Assembly: GCF_024320785.1 (NCBI RefSeq)
Contig: NZ_JANDBC010000002.1
Location: 648,371-712,370, forward strand
Reading direction: 5' to 3'
Source of the DNA: Gracilimonas sediminicola
GTDB lineage: Bacteria > Bacteroidota > Rhodothermia > Balneolales > Balneolaceae
Length of the DNA stretch: 64,000 nt
The notes under the pieces were generated by a model. The model worked only from the letters and a program-made list of their open reading frames with translations, searched no databases and was not told the DNA's origin. A program made the position numbers and the translations under genes. Shown here in pieces: positions 27,901 through 35,203 of this stretch (position 1 is its first letter; each line of letters starts with the position of its first letter).

Positions 27901-28791
27901 GTACCGTAAAATCTCGATGGTATTTTCAATCAGCGACCCGCGGTGGCGTTCTTTTTTCGGCAGACGCTGAATCAACCGGCTCCCTTTCTCTTTCACTTCC
28001 TGCAGTCCGAGTATATGCAGCAGTTCGTTGTAGAAGCCTTTGTCGAGGGAGTTACTGTCGTTGGCAAAGTTCTTCTTCACCAGGTGTTCCGGTGAAAAGA
28101 GCTTGTATAAAGGAATCAGCTTTTTGTCGGACTCTTCATTGGCTTCGGCTGCCAGCTGTTTTTGATATTTGCTGAGATCAGCGTGCGTTACGGTTATATC
28201 AGCATCAGACTCGTTAATAAACGCTTCAAATTTTTGGTAGATGAAATCCGTCTTCCCAGAAACTTTTTCATCATTCTTCCACTGGCGATAGGTTTTTAGC
28301 AGTTTCTTTTTGGAATAAAAATGGCGTTCGATTTCCCGGGCATCAAAAATGAAGAACTCGATATAATTTGTAATGACTACCTGTTTCAGGTCATCATTCC
28401 CGCTTTCCCTTTGGTCAAAATAATAGTGAAGGGCTTCCTGCAGGGCCTTTCGGTTGGGGTTATCTTTGCTGATCATTTCAGCTTTGTTATCCGGACGCTT
28501 GGCTTCAATAATCACATCCACCGAGGAGGAAGTCGTTTTACCTGAATAGATGGCCAGGTCAATTCTGTCGCTGGTGTTTACAAGCTTTTCTTCCCTTTCA
28601 TAAAACGACCTGGAGAGAAAATCTTTGAGGTAGGCTTTCAGATGTTCTTCACTTTCACTGCCTGCTTCCTCAATCTGATTCAGGTATCTCGTTGCTTCGA
28701 TTTTAAAGGCATCCAGGTCTGCTCTTTTAACATTTACTTTCAGGTAAGCTTTGTTGATCCCCTGCCGAACGGTTTTAGTCTGTAGCTGCAT
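24901..28791 (-). CDS. Type IIG (Eco57I-like) restriction-modification enzyme
   Basis: This 1296-residue single-chain enzyme combines a PD-(D/E)XK-type nuclease region with an N6-adenine methyltransferase and target recognition. Near residues 88-97, VDVIIEAKRPDN matches the nuclease E-x-K motif. ICDPAVGSGHF at about 551 is methyltransferase motif I and GNPPYV at about 877 is motif IV. The long C-terminal part (ILTGYNKAFVIDEETKDRL, GRDIKRYQ, NYTFDKEGKYSNDKTSIIP) is the usual TaqI/Eco57I-type specificity region. It should both methylate and cut one DNA sequence. An unusual ~40-residue segment (about residues 678-715) is encoded by palindromic repeats. The gene is solitary, between a repeat array and a divergent secreted-protein gene. 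Confidence 0.85.
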   Translation of the reverse strand: MQLQTKTVRQGINKAYLKVNVKRADLDAFKIEATRYLNQIEEAGSESEEHLKAYLKDFLSRSFYEREEKLVNTSDRIDLAIYSGKTTSSSVDVIIEAKRPDNKAEMISKDNPNRKALQEALHYYFDQRESGNDDLKQVVITNYIEFFIFDAREIERHFYSKKKLLKTYRQWKNDEKVSGKTDFIYQKFEAFINESDADITVTHADLSKYQKQLAAEANEESDKKLIPLYKLFSPEHLVKKNFANDSNSLDKGFYNELLHILGLQEVKEKGSRLIQRLPKKERHRGSLIENTIEILRYDQHMNEVRDATVHYGDEEDDQLFGVALELVITWMNRVLFLKLMEAQLLAYHQYDEKFKFLSYETIDEYDELNKLFFRVLALRNQERPASVQERFGHIPYLNSSLFDSTRLEKTTIQISGLDDKATLDLHSRSILKKGAKPPKEKLSTLDYLLRFLDAYNFSAESSGGIQTEDKTLINASVLGLIFEKINGYKDGSFFTPGFITEYMARETLRKSVTDKLNEAFGWDCGSFDELPRKIEAKELSEVNEVINSITICDPAVGSGHFLVSCLNELIAIKSELKVLTDHEGKYISRLDISVENDELAIEHNGELFEYKLNHHWKNGKVERKPAGKESQRIQEALFHEKKFLIENCLFGVDINPNSVKICRLRLWIELLKHAYYTSGPQEIPDQVQDDNKEEALSPSEGRKMSEGQVEGGVSPYSELEVLPNIDINIKQGNSLVSRFGLDEDLSSIFKKSEHSLHDYKQAVRNYRETRDRNEKQRLQKLIDDIKAEYSENLLNNKPINKKLSKARGKLELMQNEDLFGEGKATKKELKKQEKKVAKLEEQKAEEEAGAFYREAFEWRFEFPEVLDEEGKYIGFDVVIGNPPYVRQEALGDIKPFLKTHFEVYAGTADLYAYFIEQGVKLNKENGYFHYIVANKWMRANYGKPLRTWLQQKQITAITDFGDLSVFEEATTYPCLLEIRKSDNPTVFKALEVETLPVEDFDVLEEEQAFEVDASKLSEEGWSLVPLRTQKLLEKLKKAGIPLGEYVDGKIYRGVLTGYNKAFVIDEETKDRLIEEDASSAEIIKPFLAGRDIKRYQQPDQENYLIFTRRGTDLDKYPAIKKYLEGFKKELEPRPKDVPNKDWPGRKPGSYKWYEIQDAVDYFEEFEKPKIIIPAITNQANYTFDKEGKYSNDKTSIIPIEDLNLLGVLNSKVADFVITHTSSTKRGGYYEYKPMYVSEIPIVKTDSLKECVTQILTAKKENPEADTGALEAEIDQLVYQLYGLTEEEIAIVEESVG
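26648..26757. repeat. Palindromic repeat insertion inside the type IIG gene
   Basis: The segment contains TGTCC-TTC-GGACA, a 9-bp hairpin with arms 26683-26691 and 26698-26706 (CTTTCTCCC/GGGAGAAAG), and TGTCATCTTGGACCTGATCC (26721-26740), a form of a widely dispersed bacterial palindrome. It is translated in frame as IPDQVQDDN and LSPSEGRKMSEGQVEGGVSP, low-complexity sequence that interrupts the region between motifs I and IV. Confidence 0.75.
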
Positions 28792-28994
28792 CTATTTTTC
28801 TTTTATTAACAACGGATTATAGGGAAAGGAGGATTGATTAGAAAGCCGGAAAGGAAAACTCACCCTGCTTTTCATCAGCCGAAAAGCGGGTCTCTTTTCA
28901 AATACACAAACGCACACTTATGTGGTGAGTTAAATTCGAATATTCTATAGCATATGCTCAGTGGTGCTTATACGTACATAAAACTGAGGTCAAT

Positions 28995-30110
28995 ATGAAT
29001 AAGACAAAAACTATAATAATTGCTTTACCCCTTCTGTTGCTTGGTAGTCTATCCCTACACGCACAATCTAAGTGTCATGATGAATTAATTAACTGCCATA
29101 TTATTGAAATTCAGTACAACAAAGATCTTCAGGTGCCAGTATTTAATTCAAATCACTTTAAACACTTACCCGCCGATACTCCTTTATATTTAAAGCTGAC
29201 GAGTGATGCCTTTAGCACTTTTAAGGTTGAATTAGATACGGTTGTTGTGAGAGAGTTTAATCCTTTAGCAGATCTTGTTCCCTTTACAAGTCCTGAAAAA
29301 ATGGGCCCACCAATTAGAGAAGTTCGGGATAGCGGGGCCTTTTTCTATTTGGGTATGTTTGAAGCCGGAAACCAAGCTACTTTTAACCTTCACAGAAAGG
29401 CACCGGATAATAGTTGGGATCCGTTAGGTAGTTTTGCAATACAGATACCAAAAAAATATCGGTTCAGGGTTAGAGCCGGGTTCAGCGCTACCTATTATAA
29501 AACTCAGGATGTTAATATTCAGTCAAGAACCGCAAATATTGGAGATATTGAGAACCTAAGTAATAATGATTTAAAGCTTGGCTTTCGGCAATCTCAGTTT
29601 TTAGCCGATACAACTACTATTTACAGAATACAGGGAATCTCCTCAAAAGACTGGGGTTTTGCTCCTACCATGATGCTTTCATTTTATCCATTTGCTAAAA
29701 AAGACCTAACGGACAACACTTCTTTTTTCGGCATCATGAGTAATGAAAATTCTTTTAAAGATTTTCTTTCACACTCATTATCACTTCATGTTGGCACCAG
29801 TTTAAATAAAGATGTGTTTTCTGATTTTTATGGTGGGATTAATGTTGAAGTTATAGAGGGAGTTGATCTTGGGCTTTCTTACCTGTCCCACAATGTGAAA
29901 AAAATCGATACGCCTTATGATTACCGTGATGAGGAATTCGATGGTTCTATACCCTATTTCACTAATTCTGATGCACCCGAATCAAGCAATTTTCTAACTG
30001 AAAAGCGTGTGTTTGATATCTCTTATTCCATATCCGTAGATGCTGTGGTATTTCAAAAGGCTTTTGTCTCAATATTTAGCACCTTGAAGAAGGGAATAAC
30101 GGGAGGCTAA
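28995..30110 (+). CDS. Secreted protein of unknown function
   Basis: This 371-residue protein has a signal peptide (MNKTKTIIIALPLLLLGSLSLHAQ). I do not recognise the family. The first half is mixed (CHDELINCHIIEIQYNKDL with a close cysteine pair). The second half, from about residue 155, has amphipathic strands with aromatic ends (FRVRAGFSATYYKT, GFAPTMMLSFYPFAKKDL, SLHVGTSLNKDVFSDFYGGINVEV, VDLGLSYLS) and could form an outer-membrane beta-barrel. It is a single gene, closed by the terminator at 30119-30154. Confidence 0.7.
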   Translation: MNKTKTIIIALPLLLLGSLSLHAQSKCHDELINCHIIEIQYNKDLQVPVFNSNHFKHLPADTPLYLKLTSDAFSTFKVELDTVVVREFNPLADLVPFTSPEKMGPPIREVRDSGAFFYLGMFEAGNQATFNLHRKAPDNSWDPLGSFAIQIPKKYRFRVRAGFSATYYKTQDVNIQSRTANIGDIENLSNNDLKLGFRQSQFLADTTTIYRIQGISSKDWGFAPTMMLSFYPFAKKDLTDNTSFFGIMSNENSFKDFLSHSLSLHVGTSLNKDVFSDFYGGINVEVIEGVDLGLSYLSHNVKKIDTPYDYRDEEFDGSIPYFTNSDAPESSNFLTEKRVFDISYSISVDAVVFQKAFVSIFSTLKKGITGG

Positions 30111-30118
30111 AAAAGTAA

Positions 30119-30154
30119 CCCCGGTCTCCATAGCTTCAGCGAAGGAGACCGGGG
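30119..30154. terminator. Strong hairpin between convergent genes
   Basis: 11-bp arms CCCCGGTCTCC and GGAGACCGGGG enclose a loop ATAGCTTCAGCGAA. It lies between the convergent secreted-protein and GIY-YIG genes and probably stops both. The loop sequence also occurs in the 30-bp repeats at 30494-30590. Confidence 0.75.
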
Positions 30155-30164
30155 GTTGAGTTTG

Positions 30165-30410
30165 TTAGCCAGGCATCAGGCGTTTGTTCATCCATGCTAT
30201 GCCTGAACCTGTTTTAAGATACTTTTCAAGTTTAATGGCAGTGGCTTTGTCTTTAACTGCTACATAACAGACCAAATCAAAAGGCTTATAATTCTTGGTG
30301 GCCGTACTTTTGCCCTCATTATGTTGCTTAAACCTCTTTTTCAGATCATGGGTAAACCCCACATATCGCCAATCTCTAACCTTACTCTTCAGGATATATA
30401 CGTAATACAT
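30165..30410 (-). CDS. GIY-YIG domain protein
   Basis: This 81-residue protein opens MYYVYILKSKVRDWRYVGFTHDLKKRFKQHNEGKS, the GIY-YIG nuclease core (here YVY...RYVG), followed by the conserved LEKYLKTGSGIAWMNKR tail of the small UPF0213/YhbQ-like group. These stand-alone domains are common chromosomal proteins of uncertain DNA repair or nuclease role. I chose the inner ATG at 30410, since homologs of this group start at this position. Confidence 0.85.
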   Translation of the reverse strand: MYYVYILKSKVRDWRYVGFTHDLKKRFKQHNEGKSTATKNYKPFDLVCYVAVKDKATAIKLEKYLKTGSGIAWMNKRLMPG

Positions 30411-30493
30411 ATCAGTCGCTTTTAATATTGATATCAAATAGTAAGAGCGACAAAAAAGCTATTCCTTACAAAATATTTTATTCTTTAGAGGGG

Positions 30494-30590
30494 AGAAGGG
30501 CCTGCTTATCATAGCTTCACAAAAGAAATGCCTTACCATCAAAGCTTCAGAAAAGAAGGGCCTGCTCTTCATAGCTTCAGCGAAGAAGAG
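30494..30590. repeat. 30-bp tandem repeat downstream of the tRNA
   Basis: Three 30-bp units begin AGAAGGG/AGAAATG at 30494, 30524 and 30554, with a partial fourth at 30584. Each contains a CATAGCTTCA-like core. In the last unit the core is enclosed by complementary arms (CTCTTC...GAAGAG). The same core forms the loop of the hairpin at 30119-30154. Confidence 0.7.
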
Positions 30591-30664
30591 TGGGCCCGGA
30601 GGGACTTGAACCCCCGACCAATCGATTATGAGTCGACTGCTCTAACCAACTGAGCTACGGGCCC
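30591..30664 (-). tRNA. tRNA with CAU anticodon (probably tRNA-Ile2, possibly tRNA-Met)
   Basis: All four cloverleaf stems form: acceptor GGGCCCG/CGGGCCC, D stem GCTC/GAGC with loop AGTTGGTTA, anticodon stem GTCGA/TCGAT with loop CTCATAA, and T stem GGGGG/CCCTC with loop TTCAAGT. The anticodon is at 30628-30630 and A is the discriminator; CCA is not encoded. The anticodon arm and variable region (GACTCATAATCG, TTGGTCG) resemble E. coli tRNA-Ile(CAU), which needs TilS lysidine modification, more than elongator tRNA-Met. Confidence 0.93.
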
Positions 30665-30673
30665 TCAGATATC

Positions 30674-30683
30674 ATAAACAACG
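30674..30683. repeat. Candidate attL core (10-bp repeat)
   Basis: ATAAACAACG here is identical to 56268-56277. It lies 10 bp upstream of the tRNA 5' end, at the left limit of phage-type sequence. A 10-mer match in two spacers this size could still be chance. Confidence 0.3.
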
Positions 30684-30717
30684 ATTTCTGACCTCATAAG
30701 CTAAAACTGAATCAAAA

Positions 30718-30769
30718 TTGTACATAGTTTTGTACATAGTTCCATTTTCTCCACCGATTGTACATAGTA
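30718..30769. repeat. Three TTGTACATAGTW direct repeats
   Basis: Two copies of the 12-mer TTGTACATAGTT are in perfect tandem (30718-30729 and 30730-30741), and a third with a final A is at 30758-30769. A TTTGTACAA half-match follows near 30804. They lie at the left edge of the prophage next to the tRNA and could be arm-type recombinase sites, excisionase sites or operators. Confidence 0.7.
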
Positions 30770-30831
30770 CATTGGCATTAAAATTAAGATTTATGTTTTT
30801 AGCTTTGTACAATCCTGTTCCTTTTCGTTCG

Positions 30832-30846
30832 CTTACATTGTGTAAG
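30832..30846. promoter_or_regulatory. Candidate repressor operator 2
   Basis: The palindrome CTTACATTGTGTAAG differs by one central base from the operator at 31341-31355. It lies just downstream of the repressor gene, between it and the tRNA-side repeats. Confidence 0.6.
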
Positions 30847-30874
30847 TAAATATAGAAATAAAAAGCGCCTCGAC

Positions 30875-31294
30875 TCAATGTAATTTTGAGTGTTTTTTAA
30901 GAAGCATTACTAATGCCTCTGCTACTTTTATTTCAAGTTCTCTGGCTTCTGAAATTCCTTTCTGCCCTTCACTAAAATCAAAATTTAGAAGAAGTGTGAG
31001 GGCATTCTTCATTTTTTCTTTCTCTGAAATGGTAAAACCTGCATTTTCGGATACGCTTCCAAACATCTCTCCTTTTCCGGTGAGAAGCCAAGTCCCATCG
31101 CATCCAGATCCAAGTACGATTTGAGCTAATACTTCTGAACCTGGTTTTTTTATTCTCCCATATTTCAAATCAGTAATTAACGAATAATTGTTAATTCCAC
31201 ATTTGTCTAAAAATTCTTTAGCCGAACCATATTTACTACTAATTAATATAATTCTTTCGGCGATACTGTTTTTTTTGATTGTGCTTGAATGCAT
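30875..31294 (-). CDS. CI-like phage repressor
   Basis: This 139-residue protein has an N-terminal helix-turn-helix region (IAERIILISSKYGSAKEFLDKCGINNYSLITDLKYGRIKKPGSEVLAQIV) followed by GCDGTWLLTGKGEMF. The last segment is a signature of Bacteroidota-type phage repressors. The rest is a helical dimerisation-like region; the LexA-type protease domain is absent. It diverges from the early genes across 76 bp that hold a 19-bp palindrome. The expected role is lysogeny control by binding the paired operators. Confidence 0.78.
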   Translation of the reverse strand: MHSSTIKKNSIAERIILISSKYGSAKEFLDKCGINNYSLITDLKYGRIKKPGSEVLAQIVLGSGCDGTWLLTGKGEMFGSVSENAGFTISEKEKMKNALTLLLNFDFSEGQKGISEARELEIKVAEALVMLLKKHSKLH

Positions 31295-31338
31295 TTAATC
31301 TGTAATTTTGCCAATTCGTTAATTAACTATAATTCATC

Positions 31339-31357
31339 TACTTACAGTGTGTAAGTA
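31339..31357. promoter_or_regulatory. Candidate repressor operator 1 (divergent promoter region)
   Basis: TACTTACA-GTG-TGTAAGTA is a perfect palindrome with 8-bp arms, placed between the divergent repressor and early genes, 14 bp from the start codon of the latter. Its core matches operator 2 in 14 of 15 bases. Confidence 0.72.
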
Positions 31358-31370
31358 ACTAAATATTATT

Positions 31371-31649
31371 ATGTCTAATCAAATACCTAATACACATTCA
31401 CAATTAAAGTTTGCGTTGGGTATCAGTCAAAGAAGTTTGAAAGGTTTTGCTAACACTCTAACTAAGCCAAATGGTTCCATTGGGATTTCACATGCCGCTT
31501 TAATTCGGGTAGCGCAAGACACTGACAAAACCCCTTGGATACGTGAAGTAATAAATAGAACCATTAATCAAAGCAAAAAGAAGCACCCAAGTATTTGGGA
31601 AGAATTTTTAAATGGAAATGACTCAGATAAAACAAAAACAAATAATTAA
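31371..31649 (+). CDS. Early DNA-binding protein (Cro/regulator-like)
   Basis: This 92-residue protein contains a segment SLKGFANTLTKPNGSIGISHAALIRVAQDTDKTPWIREVINRTI that reads as a helix-turn-helix (GISHAALIRV as recognition helix) with the TPWIRE motif seen in small phage regulators of Bacteroidota. It is the first rightward gene facing the repressor, the position of cro. Its 3' end overlaps the next gene by 38 bases. A transcription-control role is inferred from position. Confidence 0.65.
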   Translation: MSNQIPNTHSQLKFALGISQRSLKGFANTLTKPNGSIGISHAALIRVAQDTDKTPWIREVINRTINQSKKKHPSIWEEFLNGNDSDKTKTNN

Positions 31650-31881
31650 TGCAATTGATGGACTTTCCAATCAATTGGAGCTGATACGGTCACTGGTAAA
31701 CGATACTCTTCTACAAAACAAAGAATGGCTGAATTCAAAAGAATTCGCGCTATTAGCTAACATAAATTCTAAATCTGTTTCAAATTATGCCGGAAAAGGC
31801 AGGTACAAGAAGATCAAGAGAGATTGTAATGGTAAACACCTAATACATGTCTCGGAACTAAAGAGGCACCTTAATGAATAG
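31612..31881 (+). CDS. MerR/excisionase-type helix-turn-helix protein
   Basis: In this 89-residue protein an N-terminal helix (IINAIDGLSNQLELIRSLV) is followed by WLNSKEFALLANINSKSVSNYAGKGRYKKIKRDCNGKHLIHVSELKRHL. That is the winged-helix arrangement of HTH_17/excisionase-like proteins: LNSKEFA...SVSNYAGKGRY..., then I-x-V-SEL. It may be a directionality factor or replication accessory protein. No integrase partner is visible. Confidence 0.62.
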   Translation: MEMTQIKQKQIINAIDGLSNQLELIRSLVNDTLLQNKEWLNSKEFALLANINSKSVSNYAGKGRYKKIKRDCNGKHLIHVSELKRHLNE

Positions 31882-32062
31882 GAAGCCGCTTACTAAAGAT
31901 TTAAGAACTACTATTTGGGGACTTGCTGCATTCATAGATACCGATGTGAATCTTAATGATTTTTCAATACTGATTCGGGATAAAAAGAACTCAGATATCA
32001 AAAAAGTCGCAGTTATTCTGATTGAGGCTAAACAAAAACTTAACCGAGTGATCTTGCAATAG
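31874..32062 (+). CDS. Small early protein, unknown
   Basis: This 62-residue protein starts within the stop region of the upstream gene (8-base overlap). It is predicted mixed helix/strand, with no recognisable motif. Tight coupling to its neighbours and conserved reading direction are the only support. Confidence 0.5.
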   Translation: MNRKPLTKDLRTTIWGLAAFIDTDVNLNDFSILIRDKKNSDIKKVAVILIEAKQKLNRVILQ

Positions 32063-32073
32063 ATCAAACCTGA

Positions 32074-32838
32074 TTGACATTCTACGAAGCGATACCCCAT
32101 GTGAGGGAAGCATCCAGAAATGATATTATCGAAATCATTTCTGAACGCATTTCTTTAAAAAAATCTGGCAGTTACTACAAGGCGTGTTGTCCATTTCACT
32201 CTGAAAAGACTCCATCTTTTTATGTGCATGAGAATAAAGGCACATATAAATGCTTTGGCTGCCAGGCATGGGGTGATGCCATAAGTTTCGTAGAGTTTTT
32301 TGATGGGCTGACCTTTACTGAAGTCATTTATTTATTGGCCGACCGATATCACCTAACCATATCACATAAAAGTAGGAAGAAATCTCAACAGGCTGTAAAA
32401 AAAGAAGACGACACACTTCCAGGTTATTCCTCGGTGAAGTCCGAAATCCTCAAAACCGGGAAAGTTTATATAGCATTTAAACAAGGCATCGCACCATTCA
32501 CACCACTTCTTTTCATAGATGGCCAGCTAAGCCTTGAAGCTGCAAAACTTTTAAGAAAAAGAGCGCAGAAAATCATATTCGTTGCTCAGGGCACTTCCTG
32601 GAAAATACTTAAACCCTCCTTTGAAGCGGCTTTAAAAGCTGAATTGGAAGTATTCGCTATTCCAGATTATTCCAAAGAATTCCAGGAAATGGACTGGGTG
32701 GACTATTGCTCCGCTCAGACTACCCAAAAAATTACAAATAAGGATGTGATACAGCTCATTGCAGGGATACCTGACAACATCACCCGGTCTGTGTACATCA
32801 CTTATGCAACAGATAATTTCAAAGAATTGACCACATAA
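32074..32838 (+). CDS. CHC2 zinc-finger primase-like protein without a clear TOPRIM domain
   Basis: This 254-residue protein starts like DnaG: IPHVREASRNDIIEIISERISLKKSGSYYKACCPFH. Zinc ligands C39, H42, C60 and C63 form the CHC2 finger, followed by GDAISFVEFFDGLTFTEVIYLLADRYHL as in DnaG. After residue ~125 the chain does not show the TOPRIM E...DxD residues, so it is either a degenerate primase or a template-recognition module working with the next gene. It begins with TTG at 32074. Its stop codon shares a base with the next start codon. Confidence 0.78.
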   Translation: MTFYEAIPHVREASRNDIIEIISERISLKKSGSYYKACCPFHSEKTPSFYVHENKGTYKCFGCQAWGDAISFVEFFDGLTFTEVIYLLADRYHLTISHKSRKKSQQAVKKEDDTLPGYSSVKSEILKTGKVYIAFKQGIAPFTPLLFIDGQLSLEAAKLLRKRAQKIIFVAQGTSWKILKPSFEAALKAELEVFAIPDYSKEFQEMDWVDYCSAQTTQKITNKDVIQLIAGIPDNITRSVYITYATDNFKELTT

Positions 32839-35153
32839 TGACAAACCCAATGTTCAACGCCGATTTTTGGCGTTGGTATCTGCGTAAAGAGTTTAAAGAA
32901 TTTGCCCATTTAGCAGATACAACCATACTTATTGAACGAATTCCGAATGTATTTTCTGAAAACAATCCCGATTCTTTTCTCACCTTAAACCTCGACACGG
33001 AAATTTGTACTGATTCCGAGGGCAATGAATTCAATATGGTTGAATTTATTGCAATAAAAGAAGACTCCGAACGGCAGTATGCGGAAATGAACCTGGCCGT
33101 TGACTATGAGCGCTGGTTGGCCCAAAAATTTCAAGAAAACGCAGCCAAAGAATACGAACGGGATTTCGACAACTACCAATGGGTACGTAAACGGGGTGGA
33201 GAAAAAGTACCTGTAACCGATTTTGATCTCATACTGGAGTCCATTATCGAAAAATGGAATCCGGAAAAGAAAGAATGGGAACGCACCTATGTTGGCCAGC
33301 TCCGGTACCTTCGGGGAGGCATTCCCATGTACAAGCCCTTCAATTTCGAGCCCGGTCAAACCCACAGCGTAGAGGAATTTTCCAAAAGCGTATGGAATAA
33401 AGACGTGCTCCAGGTGAAAAACATGAAGAACGAAGACATGCGCAGCTTTTGGCTGCATGTAAACATCGAGTTTAAACCCCGCATTGTCCGTGAGTTTGAT
33501 CACTTTGGGATCATTTCTTTTGAAAAAACCCGGTATTTACTTGCCGGTAACGTGCTGGTAAGCTTTCCAAAGAAACCATTTGATCACATTAAACTCATTG
33601 CCCAGCGAGATGGAGCTTTTCCCGTAGGCGATAACAAGTTTTTAAAGCCCCCAGAAGATGCTATTCACTTACCGCATTATGATTTAGGGATAGCCAATCC
33701 TGATGGTTATTTCCAAAATGCTCAGGAAAGCCTGTACAATGACCAAGAATTTTATAAAAAACTCGTGGAAGTTGAGCATCACTTTTGTGGCATGATTGGA
33801 GGCATTACAGATTTCAGACTTTGGGGGAAATTTATCATCGCTTACGTGTTTGCGTTTGTTTTTTTTGACGAAATCTACACGCTTCACAAGCATGTCATCT
33901 TTCTCTACCTGTATGGTGAAGGAAACGTGGGTAAAGGAGAAATGGCTAAGCTCATTCAGGATTTCTTTGGAATAAATCACCTGGATAGTTTGAACACACC
34001 ACCGGCCCGATCGGTAGATGAGGCGCTGGAGCAAAAATCCCACATCCCCCAATGGATAGATGAGCACGTTCCTCAAGTTCCTGGTAAAAAAGCCAAGATT
34101 GAAGACCAGATTTGGAACTCTTGGTTTGAACTCAAGCCACGACCTACTAACATCAAGAAAGGCAACAAATGGGGCAAGGAACATAAAGTAGTGCGTACCA
34201 TGCCTCTGTTTTGCAGCAACTTTTTGCCCGCCACCGATCACCTGCTTAGCCGCTCGCTAATCATTCATTACAGCAAAAAAACCCGTGGTCCAGAAGATCA
34301 CGTAAAAGAGCTACTCAATGATCGGGTTACCCTACAGCGGCTTATGCTTTCTTTTCTAAAAAACTACCACCTGCTCAACCGAAAAGACTTTATAAGGGAC
34401 ATGGAACGTATCCGGCTCAAGCTCAAAGATGCGGTTAAAACCGAGCTGGGTGATAAAATGAAGGATGTGGTGCTCCAAGACCGGCAAATTAATCAGTTTG
34501 CCTCGTTGGTTACGGTTTCCTACTGGCTAAATCCTGACTACCGGAACCTGATATCGGGTTCGCTGGACGAGCTGGAAGAGATCAAAGACAAAGCCATGTA
34601 CGATGATTATTACCGCAATTTCACCAAGGAACGTAATGAGGAACGGCTTCTCTCGGTTACCGGGGAAGATCTTTTCCTTTTTGCTCGGGATGAAGTCGTT
34701 AAAACAGCCATCCGTTACTCTTCTCAAGATCCGCTTACCGAATTTATTGAAACCATCGGTACACTTATCCAATCTTTGAAGGTCACCGTACATCATTTCA
34801 ATTGGACCAAGGACGGCACACTCAAAATTTGGGCCAAGGCGATCTGGGACATCTACGAATACGAAAAAAGAGGCACCGATGGCATGGTTCGCCGTGATAT
34901 CGTGGATGAGAAGCTTCGGGATTTAAGCGATTTGACTCCGGAAGGCGAACTTAAGGTGGTGAACTGGACCATTGTTGACAGTTACAGCAACCTAAAGACC
35001 GATACCATTCGTCAGCGGGGCTATTACCTCCCGAATGCGGTAGAAAACGAGCTGTTTCGCAACGCCTTTAACTGGGACAAATTTAAGCCTGCTGGAAGCC
35101 AGCCCTGGACGGAAAACACCGAACTGTTTAAAGAAGAAATAGCTTCGGCGTGA
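32838..35153 (+). CDS. SF3/P4-type phage replicative helicase
   Basis: In this 771-residue protein Walker A is YGEGNVGKGE at about residues 359-368, with G in the place of the usual S/T after GK. Walker B is WIDE at 406-409. A downstream sensor segment (RTMPLFCSNFLPATDHLLSRSLIIHYSKK) matches the DUF5906/D5-like SF3 helicase group that unwinds phage and plasmid origins. The N-terminal ~330 residues are of unknown fold and might hold a primase-like activity. The start overlaps the primase gene by one base, so the two act together. The motif array at 35204-35486 follows directly. Confidence 0.75.
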   Translation: MTNPMFNADFWRWYLRKEFKEFAHLADTTILIERIPNVFSENNPDSFLTLNLDTEICTDSEGNEFNMVEFIAIKEDSERQYAEMNLAVDYERWLAQKFQENAAKEYERDFDNYQWVRKRGGEKVPVTDFDLILESIIEKWNPEKKEWERTYVGQLRYLRGGIPMYKPFNFEPGQTHSVEEFSKSVWNKDVLQVKNMKNEDMRSFWLHVNIEFKPRIVREFDHFGIISFEKTRYLLAGNVLVSFPKKPFDHIKLIAQRDGAFPVGDNKFLKPPEDAIHLPHYDLGIANPDGYFQNAQESLYNDQEFYKKLVEVEHHFCGMIGGITDFRLWGKFIIAYVFAFVFFDEIYTLHKHVIFLYLYGEGNVGKGEMAKLIQDFFGINHLDSLNTPPARSVDEALEQKSHIPQWIDEHVPQVPGKKAKIEDQIWNSWFELKPRPTNIKKGNKWGKEHKVVRTMPLFCSNFLPATDHLLSRSLIIHYSKKTRGPEDHVKELLNDRVTLQRLMLSFLKNYHLLNRKDFIRDMERIRLKLKDAVKTELGDKMKDVVLQDRQINQFASLVTVSYWLNPDYRNLISGSLDELEEIKDKAMYDDYYRNFTKERNEERLLSVTGEDLFLFARDEVVKTAIRYSSQDPLTEFIETIGTLIQSLKVTVHHFNWTKDGTLKIWAKAIWDIYEYEKRGTDGMVRRDIVDEKLRDLSDLTPEGELKVVNWTIVDSYSNLKTDTIRQRGYYLPNAVENELFRNAFNWDKFKPAGSQPWTENTELFKEEIASA

Positions 35154-35203
35154 GCTATTTTTTTAGCTATAGAATAGAAAAGACCGAAAAAGAAGAAAAT
35201 CTA

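Noticed and set aside
30591..30664. Classical tRNA 3'-end attachment site
   Set aside because: The phage lies on the 5' side of the tRNA and no copy of the tRNA 3' end was found at the right boundary.
30695..30705. Possible dif/Xer core (CATAAGCTAAA, compare CATAATCTAAG at 56320-56330)
   Set aside because: Only 9 of 11 bases agree and the second arm does not match; a match this weak is expected by chance.
30672..30878. 68-residue minus-strand open frame between the tRNA and the repressor gene
   Set aside because: It spans the TTGTACATAGTT repeats and an operator palindrome, and has no recognisable motif or coupling signal.
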